Shown piece after piece: positions 1 through 8,811 of a DNA stretch of 64,000 nt. How positions within the stretch are numbered: position 1 is the stretch's first letter; each line of letters begins with the position of its first letter. The DNA is from Membranihabitans maritimus. GTDB lineage: Bacteria; Bacteroidota; Bacteroidia; Chitinophagales; Saprospiraceae. Both the position numbers and the translations under genes were made by a program. The stretch covers positions 1 to 64,000 of the forward strand of contig NZ_JAJSLW010000026.1 in NCBI RefSeq assembly GCF_021729145.1. Reading direction: 5' to 3'. The notes under the pieces were generated by a model. The model had not been told where the DNA came from. It did not search any database and worked only from the letters and a program-made list of their open reading frames with translations.

Positions 1-392
1 GCATCGGGTGGTCGCCAAAGAATTTTTTGTCCAAATTGAATAACTCCCTCACTAAATCCTTTCAGTAGAAATTGCTGTAAAATAACGCAAAATCATAAAA
101 TACAAAATATGAAAATAGAACTATTCATGAGATATTACTGTGTTATTCGAGGATTTCAAAGAAATAACACAAATATGTTTCAGCTTACCAAGGTGTTGTC
201 ACACCTCACAAAATAATATATAATTTGAAGGTGGAACTTTCTACCGCACCAATTCAACATCAATCCAAAAAATGAACAAACAAAACAAAATTATATTCTT
301 GCAAAGTTTTCAAACAAATCATCTCCAATTAGCTACTTAAAAAATGGTTAAAATAAATAACCAGTGAAAGGTGATTTTCATTTTAAAAGCGA
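1..392. other. Window-edge stretch with no recognisable gene
   Basis: I see no supportable gene here. All three plus frames run open from base 1 for only 12 to 21 codons, so the first 30 to 65 bases could be the tail of a gene outside the window, but none of the frames is recognisable. The rest is AT-rich and full of stops. It lies downstream of the minus-strand helicase gene and contains only a weak 6-bp hairpin near 192-207 (AGGTGT, loop TGTC, ACACCT). Confidence 0.5.
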
Positions 393-2672
393 TCAATCCA
401 ATATTTGTAATTTTGCAAATTTTAGCATTATCCTTCTTTGTGGACTGTCAATTTCATCAAAAAATATAGTGGCAACTTTACTATCATTTCTGCCATCTAC
501 ACTTAATACCTTCCCTTTACCAAACTTTAAATGCAACACTTGCATCCCAGCTTCAATCTCAGTAGGCGATGCCGGTTTAAAATCTTTTGGGGCCACACGT
601 GTAATAGCGTTAATTTTCTTTCGCTTTTTAGGAATGCCCGAGACACCTGATTTTGCTGTTTCCTCACGCATCGATCCACTTCTTGCATAAATGATATCAG
701 GATTCTCCATATGATCCGCTCCGATTTCTTCAAGAAAGCGACTAGGCCTATTATAGACCAATTTCCCAAAACGATACCTTGAGGTAGCAAAAGATAGGGT
801 CAAGAACTTTCGCGCCCGCGTAATGGCAACATAAAACAAGCGGCGTTCTTCATCCACGTCCTGATCACTTTCCATAGACATAAAAGACGGGAATAGATTT
901 TCCTCCATCCCCACCAGGAAAATAGCATCAAACTCCAACCCTTTTGCTGCGTGTACAGACATTAATGTCACCTGTTCAAGATCAGAATCCTCATTATCCT
1001 GATCTGTTAACAATGCAATATTCTGAATATAGGCATCCAGAGACCTCTCCTCAGCTGCCACAGGATTAATCCCATTTACTTCATCGCTCTCAACAAAATC
1101 CTTGATTCCATTTAGCAAAGCTTCTACATTTTCAAGCCGATTCATACTTTCCAAAGTATTTTCGTCTTTCAATGACTTAATTAGTCCACTGGAATTGGCA
1201 ATATATTCGGCAGTTTCATAAGCATTCTCCGGGTCGTTTTTAGCGATTCCCGATTGAATAATTTTGATAAATTTGTTTAACTGGGTCCTTGCTCTAGAGG
1301 GTAGCATTACAGACTTAGCAGCTTCAAAAAGAGGAATTCCCTCTTCTCCGGCAAACTCAAATATTTTTGCCAATGTACTGGCACCTACCCCCCGTTTGGG
1401 AAAGTTCACCACTCTTTTAAAAGCTTCTTCATCATTAGGATTTATAACCAGCCGGAAATAAGCCATTAAATCTTTAATCTCCTTTCTCTGGTAAAATGAC
1501 TGTCCACCATAAATACGATATGGTATATTATATCTTCTCAAATGTTCTTCGAATACCCGTGATTGGGCATTTGTTCGATAGAGAATGGCAATTTCATTAT
1601 TGGGCACATGAAATCGATTCTTATATTCCAGTATCAGATCTGCAATTCGCTTACCTTCTTCAGCATCTGACACCATTTTCAATGCCTTGATCTTATATCC
1701 TTCCTCCTGATCCGTCCATATTTTTTTCTTTATTTGCCGTTTATTATGCGATATAACTTCATTTGCTGCATCAACTATATGAGGTGTACTTCTGTAATTC
1801 TGTTCCAGTTTAAAAACTTTTACATTCGCAAAATCCTTTTCAAAGTCCAGTATATTGTCAATGGTTGCTCCTCGAAAAGCATAGATGCTTTGGGCATCAT
1901 CTCCTACTATACACACATTTTCCGGACTGCCATCATATTTTGCCAGTTTTCGGATTATAGCATACTGCAAAAAATTTGTATCCTGGAACTCATCAACTAA
2001 AATATACTTAAATCTTTCCCGGTATTTTTCAAGAACATCAGGTTTTTTCTGAAACAATTCAAAAAGCCGAAATAACAGATCATCAAAATCCATAGCCCCT
2101 GCTTTTTTACATCTATTCACATACTTGGCATAAATTTCGTGAAAATGAGGACGGTTTGCTATTCGATCGGCACTCATTTGATTTTGATCTTTCACATAAG
2201 CCTTAGGCGTTAATAAATTGCTTTTAGCTGAAGAAATTCGCGACAAAATCTGATTCGGGGGGTAGGCATCTTTATTTAGATTCATTTCCTTGACAATGGT
2301 CCTAAGCAGGCTTTTTGAATCATCTGAATCATAAATAGTAAAGCTAGTGGGGTAGCCAATATGTTCAGCTTCAATTCTCAAAATTCGTGCAAATAAAGAA
2401 TGAAAAGTTCCTGCCCACAATGAATTGATATTTCCGGTAGTAACTTTTTCAATCCTTTCTTTCATTTCTCGGGCAGCTTTATTAGTAAAAGTCAGAGAAA
2501 GAATGTTATAGGGTTTTATACCCTGGCTTATCATATAAGCTATACGAAATGTCAATACCCGAGTCTTGCCGGAACCAGGACCAGCTACCACCATTACAGG
2601 ACCGTTAATCTGCGTAACCGCACTTTTCTGCACTGGATTGAGTCCTTGTAAGAATTCCTCCATTTTTGGCAT
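393..2672 (-). CDS. uvrD: ATP-dependent DNA helicase, UvrD/PcrA/Rep superfamily 1A
   Basis: A 759-residue protein of the usual PcrA/UvrD length. All superfamily 1A motifs are visible: the Q-motif LNPVQKSAV near residue 11, Walker A GPGSGKT at 31-37, the DEFQD box at 227-231, QSIYAFRGA, EQNYRS, SVHAAKGLEFD and the late VAITRAR motif. Family knowledge gives a 3'-5' helicase that unwinds DNA in nucleotide excision and mismatch repair and clears stalled forks or RNA polymerase in the cytosol. The C-terminal 100 residues end in a PcrA-type tail (LHLKFGKGKV). UvrD versus PcrA cannot be settled by eye. It is the last gene of a minus-strand run and is separated by 171 bp from the peptidase gene upstream. 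Confidence 0.95.
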   Translation of the reverse strand: MPKMEEFLQGLNPVQKSAVTQINGPVMVVAGPGSGKTRVLTFRIAYMISQGIKPYNILSLTFTNKAAREMKERIEKVTTGNINSLWAGTFHSLFARILRIEAEHIGYPTSFTIYDSDDSKSLLRTIVKEMNLNKDAYPPNQILSRISSAKSNLLTPKAYVKDQNQMSADRIANRPHFHEIYAKYVNRCKKAGAMDFDDLLFRLFELFQKKPDVLEKYRERFKYILVDEFQDTNFLQYAIIRKLAKYDGSPENVCIVGDDAQSIYAFRGATIDNILDFEKDFANVKVFKLEQNYRSTPHIVDAANEVISHNKRQIKKKIWTDQEEGYKIKALKMVSDAEEGKRIADLILEYKNRFHVPNNEIAILYRTNAQSRVFEEHLRRYNIPYRIYGGQSFYQRKEIKDLMAYFRLVINPNDEEAFKRVVNFPKRGVGASTLAKIFEFAGEEGIPLFEAAKSVMLPSRARTQLNKFIKIIQSGIAKNDPENAYETAEYIANSSGLIKSLKDENTLESMNRLENVEALLNGIKDFVESDEVNGINPVAAEERSLDAYIQNIALLTDQDNEDSDLEQVTLMSVHAAKGLEFDAIFLVGMEENLFPSFMSMESDQDVDEERRLFYVAITRARKFLTLSFATSRYRFGKLVYNRPSRFLEEIGADHMENPDIIYARSGSMREETAKSGVSGIPKKRKKINAITRVAPKDFKPASPTEIEAGMQVLHLKFGKGKVLSVDGRNDSKVATIFFDEIDSPQRRIMLKFAKLQILD

Positions 2673-2843
2673 AAAAATATAATATTAATAATTAAACTGC
2701 AAGCAATAGGCTTGTAGGCACAAGCAGTTTCTCGAAAAAACGGTGATGCTCAATAGCAGTCTCAAGTATGAATTATGATATCTACAAAAATATAATATGA
2801 TTTATCCCTGTATCGGAACGAGAGCAACCTAAAGCTCTATTCA

Positions 2844-5426
2844 TCACCGTATCATGGACTGAAAATAAGACTTATATTGTGGGTTGTCTACCGAATCTAT
2901 TATTTTGGACGCAAAATTCTTAAGCGATGAACTGGCTATTTTCCGCTCTTCATCTTTTTTCAACAAATCTCCAATTCCTTTTACAACTCCGTATTTTGAA
3001 TATAAATCACCTTCGCGGGCAACACCCGAAATAAGTTCATTCCATTTTGACTCCGATTCCGAATAATCGACCATGGCCAATAAATTAGTGTAAGAACTAT
3101 AAAAATCTAATGCTGTTTCTCCCGATATTTTTGGCGCATTTTTTTCAAAAAACTTAAGATGCTTACTGTCTCCTGTAGAACTAAAAATACTACCTGCACT
3201 CGCTAGTAATGTCGTAGATTCCTCAATATTGATGGTATGTAATACTTCCATCGCTTCATCAGGATTTACTTTGTGCAAAGCGTCTAGGGCAGCATCTACC
3301 ACTCGATAGGCCAAATTTTGGGATTGAATCATCGCTATCAACTTTACCTCATCTAATTGTATACCTATATTACTTAAAGTAGATATAGCTTTAGCTTGTA
3401 CAAAACTATTGGTCGCACCTAATGCAAGGTTTTTGAGTGTATCCACTAACTGAGGATAATCCGTTGGGTTCACTAAATCCATCGCCATTAACTTTACATC
3501 CTTAGACGGATGAGATAACAATTTTGCCACATCGATTTTTGCTCGAATGGCATTTCTGGCATTTTGCATCACATCCGCAACATGGTCTGTATGGTTAATT
3601 AAATATGTAGCATCCTGTCCGGAATAATTCTGATTCACAACAGCGAGCTGAACGTGATCCGGATCAAAATTTACCAAATGAGGCTCAGATAACAAATTAT
3701 CAATTACAAATTTTTGATTTCGCTGATCCAACCAGAAATCAAAACGTTCTTTTGTACCATCTTTGTGATATACATCAAAAACAGCAGGAACCTGAAAAAT
3801 CGGGATGCTCAATTCGGCATCCTGTATTTGCTCAACTTCTATTTCCATTCGCTGTGAAAGACTATCGTAACTATAATTAATATTTAATTCAGGATGGCCA
3901 GCACGCAAAAACCACTGATTAAAAAACCAATTCAAATCCTTTCCTGTAACTTTTTCAAAAGCTAACCGCAAATCGTGTACCTCTACCGCACGGTATTCAT
4001 TATCTTCCAAATATGTTTTAAGGCCAGCAAAAAATGCTTCATCTCCTAAATAATTTCTCAACATATGCAATACCAAACCGCCCTTATTATAGCTGTGGGC
4101 ATCAAACATATCTTCCTTATCTGCGTACTGGAAATCAATTAATGGATGAATCCCGGATGATGACGAAAAAATATAGCCATATTTCTCCTCAAACAATTGC
4201 GCCTGGCCCTCATATTTACCATATTTATGTACTCTCCACAAATGCTCGCTGTAATTAGCAAAACCTTCATTTAATGTAAGGTTCGACCAACTTTCCGTGG
4301 TTACCAAATCCCCAAACCAATGGTGAAATAACTCGTGGGCCACAATTCGGTCATTGTTATTATCTACAAGATCCCTTTTTCTGCGTTGGACAAAATCCCC
4401 AAATATCACAGCTGTTGTGTTTTCCATAGCTCCAGAAACATAATCGCGAACTACGATTTGGTCGTATTTCTGCCACGGGTAATCTACATCAATCAATTCT
4501 GAAAAATAAGTTAACATTTCAGGAGTATTGTCAAAGATATACTCTGCATCTTTTTCATATTCGGGTTCCACCCAATACCCCAAAGGTATATCTTTCCACG
4601 TATCCTCTACCTTTACAAAATCTCCGACGGCCAACATTACCAAATAAGGGGCATGTGGTTGATCCATTCTCCAATGGTCCGTCCTTTTGCCTGTTTCATC
4701 TGACTTAGAATTAACGAATATACCATTTGATAACGTTTTAAATTTATCATCCACTGTAATATGGATGTCGGTTGTCATTCTTTCATTTGGTTTATCTACT
4801 GTAGGGAACCACTTTGAATTGTGTTCGGTCTCACCTTGTGTCCATATTTGCTGTGGTTTTTCTTCTGAGCCATCAGGATTAATAAAAAACAAACCTTTAT
4901 CAGAAGTTATCGCATCACTTCCTCCAGTTTCTCCCGGATGAGCAGTATATTCAATCTCTATTTCAACTTTTTGATACCTTTCCAATTCTTCCTCTAACGT
5001 AATAACAATTTTTTGACCGTTATATTCATAATCCAATCCTTCTCCCGAACTTTTTTTAATGACTCGATGAATATCAAAATCCTTGGCATCTAGCTCAATT
5101 CTATCCGTTGGGAAAAAGTAAGGTTTTAAAGAAATTACAGCTTTGCCCAATACCAATTCCTGCTCCCAATTGAATGATACTTCAATATCCGTATGCAGGA
5201 TATCAATCATCCTTTCGTGAGAAGCCCTGTAAACCGGCAACGTATTTACGATAGGTTCTTCTATCACTTCGGTTCCTGATGAGTCAGGTGGACTGGCTGA
5301 AACCACCATTGTATCCAATTGTCGCTGCTCTGTATATACAGCCTCACTGTCATCACTTGTCACTTTTTTACTGCCTGAACACGCCAAAAACAGTGACAGG
5401 ACAATTAACATGGTTATATTTCTCAT
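2844..5426 (-). CDS. M1-family zinc aminopeptidase, outer-membrane lipoprotein
   Basis: An 860-residue gluzincin of the M1 family. The zinc site is complete: HELFH at 364-368 followed 19 residues later by the third ligand in NEGFA (E387), and the exopeptidase GAMEN motif lies upstream in GAMENTTA. The N-terminus is a lipoprotein signal ending in the lipobox LFLAC, so the enzyme should be lipid-anchored in the envelope. An N-terminal beta-sandwich domain precedes the catalytic domain, and the C-terminal 250 residues look like the helical HEAT-type domain of aminopeptidase N relatives. It removes N-terminal residues from peptides, probably for nutrition. The downstream neighbour uvrD is unrelated in function; dapD lies 12 bp upstream on the same strand. 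Confidence 0.93.
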   Translation of the reverse strand: MRNITMLIVLSLFLACSGSKKVTSDDSEAVYTEQRQLDTMVVSASPPDSSGTEVIEEPIVNTLPVYRASHERMIDILHTDIEVSFNWEQELVLGKAVISLKPYFFPTDRIELDAKDFDIHRVIKKSSGEGLDYEYNGQKIVITLEEELERYQKVEIEIEYTAHPGETGGSDAITSDKGLFFINPDGSEEKPQQIWTQGETEHNSKWFPTVDKPNERMTTDIHITVDDKFKTLSNGIFVNSKSDETGKRTDHWRMDQPHAPYLVMLAVGDFVKVEDTWKDIPLGYWVEPEYEKDAEYIFDNTPEMLTYFSELIDVDYPWQKYDQIVVRDYVSGAMENTTAVIFGDFVQRRKRDLVDNNNDRIVAHELFHHWFGDLVTTESWSNLTLNEGFANYSEHLWRVHKYGKYEGQAQLFEEKYGYIFSSSSGIHPLIDFQYADKEDMFDAHSYNKGGLVLHMLRNYLGDEAFFAGLKTYLEDNEYRAVEVHDLRLAFEKVTGKDLNWFFNQWFLRAGHPELNINYSYDSLSQRMEIEVEQIQDAELSIPIFQVPAVFDVYHKDGTKERFDFWLDQRNQKFVIDNLLSEPHLVNFDPDHVQLAVVNQNYSGQDATYLINHTDHVADVMQNARNAIRAKIDVAKLLSHPSKDVKLMAMDLVNPTDYPQLVDTLKNLALGATNSFVQAKAISTLSNIGIQLDEVKLIAMIQSQNLAYRVVDAALDALHKVNPDEAMEVLHTINIEESTTLLASAGSIFSSTGDSKHLKFFEKNAPKISGETALDFYSSYTNLLAMVDYSESESKWNELISGVAREGDLYSKYGVVKGIGDLLKKDEERKIASSSLKNFASKIIDSVDNPQYKSYFQSMIR

Positions 5427-5438
5427 TAAGTAAAAATT

Positions 5439-6260
5439 TTATACCGCTACATTAAAGTCACGAAGGGCGTTATTCAAGCTCACCTTCTTATCCGTGGTTT
5501 CCTTTCTTTTTCCAATAATTAATGCACAGGATACATTGTACTTACCAGCAGGGAATTCCTTTTCGTAAGTGCCGGGAATAACCACACTTCTGGAAGGGAC
5601 AACTCCTTTATATGTAACGGGTTCTGCACCAGTAACATCAATTATGTGTGTAGATTGAGTGAGCACAACATTAGCACCCAATACAGCTTCCCTCTCTACC
5701 TTGACTCCTTCTACAACTATACAACGAGAACCGATAAAAGAATTATCCTCTATTATGGTTGGAGCAGCTTGAGGTGGCTCCAAGACACCACCAATCCCAA
5801 CACCACCACTAAGGTGTACATTTTTCCCTATTTGTGCGCAGGAACCAACCGTCGCCCACGTATCAACCATAGAACCGGATCCGACATACGCTCCGATATT
5901 CACATAACTGGGCATCATAATAGTGCCACTTTCCAAAAAAGAACCATACCGTGCTATAGCATGCGGTACCACTCTGACTCCCTGAGATGCAAAATCATTT
6001 TTCAACGGAATCTTATCGTGAAATTCAAAGGGTCCAACTTCTATGGTCTCCATGGTACGCGTGGGAAAGTACAATACCACGCCCTTTTTCACCCAGTCAT
6101 TTACTTTCCATCCATTATCAGTAGGCTCAGCCACTCTTATCTGACCTTTGTCAAGTAACTCAACAACCTGCTCAATCGCTTCCAGGGATTCCTTTTCTTT
6201 TAACAAACTACGATCCTCCCAACAATTTTCTATCGTTTCCTTTAATGCATCAATATTCAT
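5439..6260 (-). CDS. dapD: 2,3,4,5-tetrahydropyridine-2,6-dicarboxylate N-succinyltransferase
   Basis: A 273-residue protein that matches the length of proteobacterial DapD (about 274). It has the helical N-terminal domain and a left-handed beta-helix of hexapeptide repeats (for example IGAYVGSGSMVDTWATVGS and IGKNVHLSGGVGIGG, about 140-190). It transfers succinyl from succinyl-CoA to tetrahydrodipicolinate in the succinylase route to meso-diaminopimelate and lysine, feeding peptidoglycan. It sits 12 bp upstream of the M1 peptidase gene and 10 bp downstream of the PAP2-like gene, so the block from 8.7 kb down to 2.8 kb is probably one transcription unit. Nothing odd was seen. Confidence 0.97.
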   Translation of the reverse strand: MNIDALKETIENCWEDRSLLKEKESLEAIEQVVELLDKGQIRVAEPTDNGWKVNDWVKKGVVLYFPTRTMETIEVGPFEFHDKIPLKNDFASQGVRVVPHAIARYGSFLESGTIMMPSYVNIGAYVGSGSMVDTWATVGSCAQIGKNVHLSGGVGIGGVLEPPQAAPTIIEDNSFIGSRCIVVEGVKVEREAVLGANVVLTQSTHIIDVTGAEPVTYKGVVPSRSVVIPGTYEKEFPAGKYNVSCALIIGKRKETTDKKVSLNNALRDFNVAV

Positions 6261-6270
6261 TCGTGTTCTT

Positions 6271-6939
6271 TTATATTATATTAACTAATTTCAAAGCGAT
6301 CACCTGTCCTGTTGTTCCCATTAAAAGGCCTCCCAAAATTTGAGACAAAGTGTGCTTTTCTAAATAAAGCCTCGAAAATACTATTAACAATCCAAATATT
6401 ATAGAAATCACAATAACAATGGGAAATGATATAGAAAAATATTTGCTCCCAATATCAAAGGTAAAAACTTCAAAATCATACCCTTGATTAGCGATTATAA
6501 AATTAGTTATCACCCCGGCGATTCCAGTGCTGTGTATGCTAATCTTCGTAAAGTTGTTAATAAAAAAACTCAGGAATAACCCTATCAATGCTCCCAAAAT
6601 GAATACTTCGTATATAATAGCGACTCCGTAGTTCTTAATATTCAGATAATACCAAATATAAAATATTGCAATAGCAATATAAGGTCCCACACGATCCATC
6701 CTACTATCCAAATAAAAAGATGATATGAGCTTTAGCCTAACCATCAAAAATATAGTCAACACAGGAAAAAACGTACAGATAACCACCGTCTGTATTAAAA
6801 AGACGGGATCCTCAAATGCGGTGCTGCATCCAAATTGAAATGGATTGGCAACTAAATAAAAAATGGCCATATACACGGGCAAAAAGACCGGATGCATTAT
6901 GTAAGAAATGACACGAGCTATGAGTATGGATATTTTCAT
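6271..6939 (-). CDS. PAP2-like integral membrane protein with degenerate phosphatase motifs
   Basis: A 222-residue protein with about six hydrophobic segments. The last 60 residues contain SRLYLEKHTLSQ, which fits the third motif of the PAP2 phosphatase superfamily (SRxxxxxHxxxD) except that the final Asp is Gln. RMDRVGP and ISIHSTG sit where the first and second motifs (KxxxxxxRP, PSGH) would be, but neither is canonical. It may be a lipid phosphatase or acceptor-binding relative in the inner membrane, possibly inactive as a classical PAP2 enzyme. Its start overlaps the stop of the OmpA/PD40 gene by 4 bases (ATGA), so the two are translationally coupled. Assignment to PAP2 rests on the C-terminal motif only. 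Confidence 0.6.
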   Translation of the reverse strand: MKISILIARVISYIMHPVFLPVYMAIFYLVANPFQFGCSTAFEDPVFLIQTVVICTFFPVLTIFLMVRLKLISSFYLDSRMDRVGPYIAIAIFYIWYYLNIKNYGVAIIYEVFILGALIGLFLSFFINNFTKISIHSTGIAGVITNFIIANQGYDFEVFTFDIGSKYFSISFPIVIVISIIFGLLIVFSRLYLEKHTLSQILGGLLMGTTGQVIALKLVNII

Positions 6940-8693
6940 TGCACCTGGGTTATTACAATTTCCACTCTTCTGTTCTTAGCCTTAAGGGCTTCGGTAGAAT
7001 TATCTGTAATAGGTTGGCTGGCACCATATCCTTTTGTATCTATTCGCATAGGGGATATGCCCCTGCTGGTCAGGAACCTTTTTACTGCAAAAGCCCTCTT
7101 GTCAGAAAGCGCAATGAGTGCTTTGGCATCACCGAAGTTATCCGTGTGCCCTTCAACCTTGATATGGACTTCCGGATGAGATTTGAGGATACCGGCCAAT
7201 CTTTCAATTTCCGGATAGGAAACGTTTAGAATCCGATCACTACCTCGCTTAAAGAAAATAGGATCCATTGATATTTTGGCATCTACTGCAATAGGATCTA
7301 CAGGAATATGAAGCTCAGGAACTGATTTAGCATTTTCCATCATGGCTTTTAAATCATATCTTCTCGTCTTGGAAATGTACCCATCTTTCAAAGGTTGAAA
7401 AATCGTTTCAACCGGATCCTTCATCTCCAATAGCAATCCCTTTTCTCCTACATTTAACACTTTATTCTCACTTTTACCAACCTCCGATTTTATCAATTTA
7501 GCAGACAAAGCATCTCCGGTTTTGGAATCTACTACCTTTACTAAAACCGATTCTATTTTCGGTTCTACTGGTACTTGGATATCGGAGTTTTGGGATTCCT
7601 CTACTTCTCCACGGACATTCCGAGGAGGACTCTCTTCTTCTACCACTATGTATTCTTCGTCAGGCAAGTCTCCCAGATCTTTATTCCCATCAAAATCCAG
7701 GTAAAAAATATCCCAACTACCATCTCTATCAGAACAAAAGTATAGCTTCTTCCCTACTACAAATGGATGTCCTTCATTATGAAAAGTATTAACCGGGGCT
7801 TTTAATTTCATAGGATCGCTCCACTTAGTATAATCATCACTTAATCTTTGGGAAATATAGATATTACTGTGATTAGGGAATGATCCTTTGTTTGAGGAAA
7901 AAAATAAATATTTACCGTCTTCACTCAACGCTGGACTAAATTCACGAAACTCCGTATTTAAATTATCCGGTAACCTTATCGGCTCACTATAAGTATCGGT
8001 ATTCACCCGTAGCGAAACAAATAGATCTGTATCCTCGCCCTGCTCCTCTGCAAATGCCAATATCATTACTTCTCCATTCCTGGAAAGAGCTAAATTGGCC
8101 TGATTCCCAGCCATTTCTTTAAAATCATAAATAAATACCGGTTCCGGAAATGAGAATTTGTTCTTGGATATTTTTTTCGATTTAGAGAATCCTTTATACA
8201 TACTACCATTCAGATAAAACTGGTTCATTAATACAAGGGTTGTCTGATCAGGCATAATTGCTAAAGCGGAATTGGGTAAGGCATTATTGAGAGGATGGTC
8301 CGGATGTACCAATTCATTGATTTGGTCACCGTTTTTTTCTACTATATATATATCCTGATTGAATGGGGAAAGATAAATATCCTCTTCCCTTCTCTCATCA
8401 CCCAGAAGCTCGAAAACTCCACTGATGAATTTAGTGTATTCTGAATATGTAAACTTTTTATAGAGGTCTTCACTATCAAATATGATAGTTTTATTAAAGT
8501 TTGGATCTTTTATCCTGGTAAAATAAAGTGTATTATCGTCCCATGTCAATATAGGGGCAATCTCATCTGTATACGGAGAATTTATAAACGATGGCAGTTT
8601 GTGTAAAACAGGCGTATCGGGATTTGAAAAAGCGAAAGCTTCGTGGACCGTAGCAACTAATACCAAAATATAAAAAAACAATCTTACCATCAT
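6936..8693 (-). CDS. OmpA-family outer-membrane protein with TolB-like PD40 propeller
   Basis: A 585-residue exported protein. A signal peptide ends near AFA (residue 22). Residues about 40-340 contain PD40/TolB-like beta-propeller blades, seen as repeats like FSPALSEDGKYLFFSSN and PFVVGKKLYFCSDRDGSWDIF. An acidic proline-rich linker follows. The C-terminal 110 residues form an OmpA peptidoglycan-binding domain (VEGHTDNFGDAKALIALSDKRA). In Bacteroidota such PD40-OmpA proteins tie the outer membrane to the cell wall, and some are T9SS accessory proteins (PorE type). The PorE comparison is family knowledge, not proven here. Two in-frame ATG codons open the gene (8693 and 8690). It heads the run ending with the M1 peptidase. 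Confidence 0.85.
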   Translation of the reverse strand: MMVRLFFYILVLVATVHEAFAFSNPDTPVLHKLPSFINSPYTDEIAPILTWDDNTLYFTRIKDPNFNKTIIFDSEDLYKKFTYSEYTKFISGVFELLGDERREEDIYLSPFNQDIYIVEKNGDQINELVHPDHPLNNALPNSALAIMPDQTTLVLMNQFYLNGSMYKGFSKSKKISKNKFSFPEPVFIYDFKEMAGNQANLALSRNGEVMILAFAEEQGEDTDLFVSLRVNTDTYSEPIRLPDNLNTEFREFSPALSEDGKYLFFSSNKGSFPNHSNIYISQRLSDDYTKWSDPMKLKAPVNTFHNEGHPFVVGKKLYFCSDRDGSWDIFYLDFDGNKDLGDLPDEEYIVVEEESPPRNVRGEVEESQNSDIQVPVEPKIESVLVKVVDSKTGDALSAKLIKSEVGKSENKVLNVGEKGLLLEMKDPVETIFQPLKDGYISKTRRYDLKAMMENAKSVPELHIPVDPIAVDAKISMDPIFFKRGSDRILNVSYPEIERLAGILKSHPEVHIKVEGHTDNFGDAKALIALSDKRAFAVKRFLTSRGISPMRIDTKGYGASQPITDNSTEALKAKNRRVEIVITQVQ

Positions 8694-8709
8694 TCATTAC
8701 TATTGACGG

Positions 8710-8717
8710 CAAAAGTA
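8710..8717 (-). promoter_or_regulatory. Possible -7 box TACTTTTG
   Basis: On the minus strand TACTTTTG fits the Bacteroidota -7 consensus TAnnTTTG and lies 17 bases before the OmpA/PD40 start codon. No TTG at the -33 distance is visible, so this is a weak call. Confidence 0.3.
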
Positions 8718-8811
8718 ATAAAGATATTTTTTAATAAGTCCTGTTTAATTTTTTGAATTCAAGAACAACAACGAAAATGCAAAGCAAAATCATGAATTAC
8801 CAAAGGCCGAA

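Noticed and set aside
2710-2725. Hairpin GCTTGT-AGGC-ACAAGC after the M1 peptidase gene
   Set aside because: Only six base pairs and no T run on the minus strand, so it is not safe as a terminator.
5646-6158. A 170-codon plus-strand frame within dapD
   Set aside because: It has no recognisable motif, while dapD on the other strand is full length and conserved.
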